Shown one piece after another: positions 6,160 through 7,582 of a DNA stretch of 7,582 nucleotides; the stretch's first letter is position 1, and each line of letters begins with the position of its first letter. This stretch comes from Bacteroidota bacterium. GTDB taxonomy: Bacteria > Bacteroidota > Bacteroidia > Chitinophagales > LD1. The DNA is taken from positions 1-7,582 of the forward strand of contig JAFDYP010000192.1 in assembly GCA_018267355.1 (NCBI GenBank), read 5' to 3'. A program made the position numbers and the translations under genes. The notes beneath the pieces are model-generated. The model was not told the DNA's origin. It did no database searches and worked only from the letters and a program-made list of their open reading frames with translations.

Positions 6160-7582
6160 ATGGAAAGCAAGGACAAATCCAAGGGCAGCTCTGCCAAGGG
6201 CACCAAAAATTCTTCGACCTCCTCCGGTACTTCCTCCAAACAAAATGCTAAAGCTACCTCTGCCAAAAGCGGCACCAAAGCAGAGCAAACTGATATGATG
6301 GGTAGTGAGTCCTCCCAGGGCACCTCAGAGACCCAGGGATCTGCAGCCAAAAACTCCGGCAAAGCATCTAAATCATCAGAAAAGACACAAGGTCAGTCCG
6401 GCTCCAAAGAGCAATCTGGTTCTCAAGGCCAATACGGACAGTACAATCAAAGTAATGGTGGCCAGCAATATGGTGGTCAGGGCCAATACAATCAGGGTGG
6501 CTCCTACGGCACACAAGAAAACCGTCAGGGATGGGGCAACCAGCAAGGTAATCAGACTGAGTGGAACCAGCAGCAGGACTACAATGACTACGGCCAATAT
6601 GTAGGTCATGGTGGCCAAAACTCTCAGGGATCTCAATACGGTAATCAGCAGGGGCAATACCAGCAGGGTAACCGCGGTGGCCAGTACAATCAGGGCTGGC
6701 AAGGCAACCAGGGCCAGTACGGTCAGGGCGGCTGGCAGGGCCAGGGACAGTACGGTGGCCAAAACCAATATGGCCAAGGACAGTATGACCGCAATGACCG
6801 GAACCAGCAGGGCAATAATTATAGCCAATCTTCGGGTCGTCAGGGGCAGAATGACCGCAATCGTAGCAGCTACAATGACTACGAAAGGGGCGGCTACAAC
6901 TCAGGTGGTGACCGCTACTCTGACTATGATCAGCATGGCAATCGCAATACTAACCGCTCACAGCGCGACCAGCAGCAGGGCCAGGGCGGCCGCGGTGACT
7001 GGGGCAGGAATGACTACTCTGGATACAACGACGGCGCAGGCACCTATGGCTCACCGCGCCAGCAGTCTGGCCGTGGTGACTGGGGCCGTGATCAGTACCG
7101 CAATATGGGCTCCGGTGGTCAATACTCCGGCGGCGGATACAATGATCGCGGGGGTAGCTTCCGTGGTGAGAATCAGTCATACTCTCAGAGCGACTATGGC
7201 CAGAGCGGAGGGCGTTCATCTTATGGCCAGTCAGAAAATTATGGCGGTGGCAACGGAGGCTACAACAGTCAATATAGCGACCGCTACTGGGACGATAACG
7301 AACCATCAAACGGCAACTACGATCGCTCCGGCAACTATAGCCGCTCCAATGACTATGATGACCAGTATGACGAATACGGTGACGATCAAAACTACAATGA
7401 CCGCAGCCGTCAGGGACGCGGAGAAGATGAAAGCGATCACCGCTATGACAACTATGACGAATATGACGTAGATAGCGAAATGGATGAAGATGCTGACGAT
7501 ATCTCTACCTCGCGCTCCAGCCGTGGTATGGGCCGCACCGGATCCTCCGGCTATGGCTCCTCCTCCGGTTCTTCTACCGGCC
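6160..7582 (+). CDS. Intrinsically disordered low-complexity protein, FUS/TAF15-like composition, 3'-truncated
   Basis: I do not recognise a named family. The frame from the ATG at 6160 is open for 474 codons to the window edge with no stop. Residues 1-87 (starting MESKDKSKGSS) are rich in Ser, Lys, Thr, Gly and Ala and have no Tyr, Trp, Phe or Arg. Residues 88 to about 207 are rich in Gly, Gln, Asn and Tyr, with repeated GQY and QYNQG motifs, a prion-like composition. Residues about 208-370 mix Arg, Asp, Asn, Gly and Tyr and contain GRGDWGR twice (277-283, 304-310). Residues about 371-447 are Tyr/Asp-rich and end strongly acidic; 448-474 are Ser/Gly/Arg. I see no Leu or Cys, one Ile and two Val, so no folded core, signal peptide or membrane segment: the product is probably cytoplasmic and disordered. 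The repeated motifs vary at third codon positions, supporting this frame over long overlapping ones. RNA or DNA binding and condensate formation are inferences. The C-terminus is unknown. Confidence 0.85.
   Translation, partial: MESKDKSKGSSAKGTKNSSTSSGTSSKQNAKATSAKSGTKAEQTDMMGSESSQGTSETQGSAAKNSGKASKSSEKTQGQSGSKEQSGSQGQYGQYNQSNGGQQYGGQGQYNQGGSYGTQENRQGWGNQQGNQTEWNQQQDYNDYGQYVGHGGQNSQGSQYGNQQGQYQQGNRGGQYNQGWQGNQGQYGQGGWQGQGQYGGQNQYGQGQYDRNDRNQQGNNYSQSSGRQGQNDRNRSSYNDYERGGYNSGGDRYSDYDQHGNRNTNRSQRDQQQGQGGRGDWGRNDYSGYNDGAGTYGSPRQQSGRGDWGRDQYRNMGSGGQYSGGGYNDRGGSFRGENQSYSQSDYGQSGGRSSYGQSENYGGGNGGYNSQYSDRYWDDNEPSNGNYDRSGNYSRSNDYDDQYDEYGDDQNYNDRSRQGRGEDESDHRYDNYDEYDVDSEMDEDADDISTSRSSRGMGRTGSSGYGSSSGSSTG
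6427..6786 (+). repeat. Degenerate GQY-type coding repeats
   Basis: Nine GQY tripeptides lie here in the frame of the low-complexity gene, at 6427, 6436, 6481, 6592, 6652, 6679, 6712, 6745 and 6778; a tenth is at 7117. Spacing is irregular, so this is not a clean tandem array. The tripeptide is spelled in seven ways across the ten copies (for example GGC CAA TAC, GGA CAG TAC, GGG CAA TAC), with only third positions changing. That points to selection on the amino acids rather than recent DNA duplication. Confidence 0.6.

Noticed and set aside
6376..6828. Antisense open frame encoding a very hydrophobic Leu/Val/Ile/Ala-rich 150-residue peptide resembling membrane helices.
   Set aside because: It is the reverse reading of Gln/Gly/Asn/Tyr codons of the disordered-protein gene. 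It has no family motif, and the synonymous pattern supports the + strand frame from 6160.
6988..7089. RGD tripeptide in both GRGDWGR motifs, suggesting an integrin-binding adhesin.
   Set aside because: RGD is expected by chance in a sequence so rich in Arg, Gly and Asp, and no secretion signal is present at the N-terminus.
6305..7471. Two + strand frames (6305-6604 and 6608-7471) encoding Thr/Ala/Arg-rich products.
   Set aside because: Both are in another frame of the low-complexity gene. They lack recognisable domains and a suitable leader, whereas the frame from 6160 has a typical A-rich leader, runs through the whole region and has repeats conserved at the amino-acid level.

Overview
The window looks like a chromosomal segment from a member of the Bacteroidota. 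The evidence is a type IX secretion (T9SS) sorting domain at the end of the first gene, A-rich leaders without Shine-Dalgarno motifs, a GxxExxY-family gene and a lipoprotein FKBP. I cannot name a genus. All genes read on the + strand and nothing in the window is an RNA gene or CRISPR array.

Layout: (1) The 3' part of a secreted T9SS cargo protein (1-1247). (2) A two-subunit biotin-dependent acyl-CoA carboxylase: a carboxyltransferase beta subunit (1353-2945) and a biotin carboxylase/biotin carrier alpha subunit (3428-5392). Both look like the methylcrotonyl-/geranyl-CoA carboxylase branch, but no neighbour fixes the substrate. (3) Between the two subunit genes sits a small GxxExxY (PD-(D/E)XK-like) gene (2986-3390). 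It is bracketed by two arrays of a 9-nt unit, ATGATTNNN on the left and its reverse complement on the right. This looks like a roughly 480-bp cassette inserted into a carboxylase operon. (4) A small FKBP-type peptidyl-prolyl isomerase lipoprotein (5487-5933), followed by a probable intrinsic terminator. (5) After a 226-bp intergenic region, a long low-complexity open frame starts at 6160 and runs off the window without a stop (at least 474 residues).

The last gene is the most unusual item. Its product appears entirely disordered. It has a Lys/Ser/Thr head without aromatic residues, then a Gly/Gln/Asn/Tyr-rich prion-like segment with repeated GQY motifs, then an Arg/Asp/Gly/Tyr segment with RG motifs, then an acidic Tyr/Asp stretch and a Ser/Gly-rich end. 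Lysine is confined to the head and arginine to the rest. The composition resembles eukaryotic FUS/EWS/TAF15 low-complexity regions and suggests a condensate-forming or nucleic-acid-binding protein, which is inference only. Apart from the two carboxylase subunits, the genes show no evident shared pathway.
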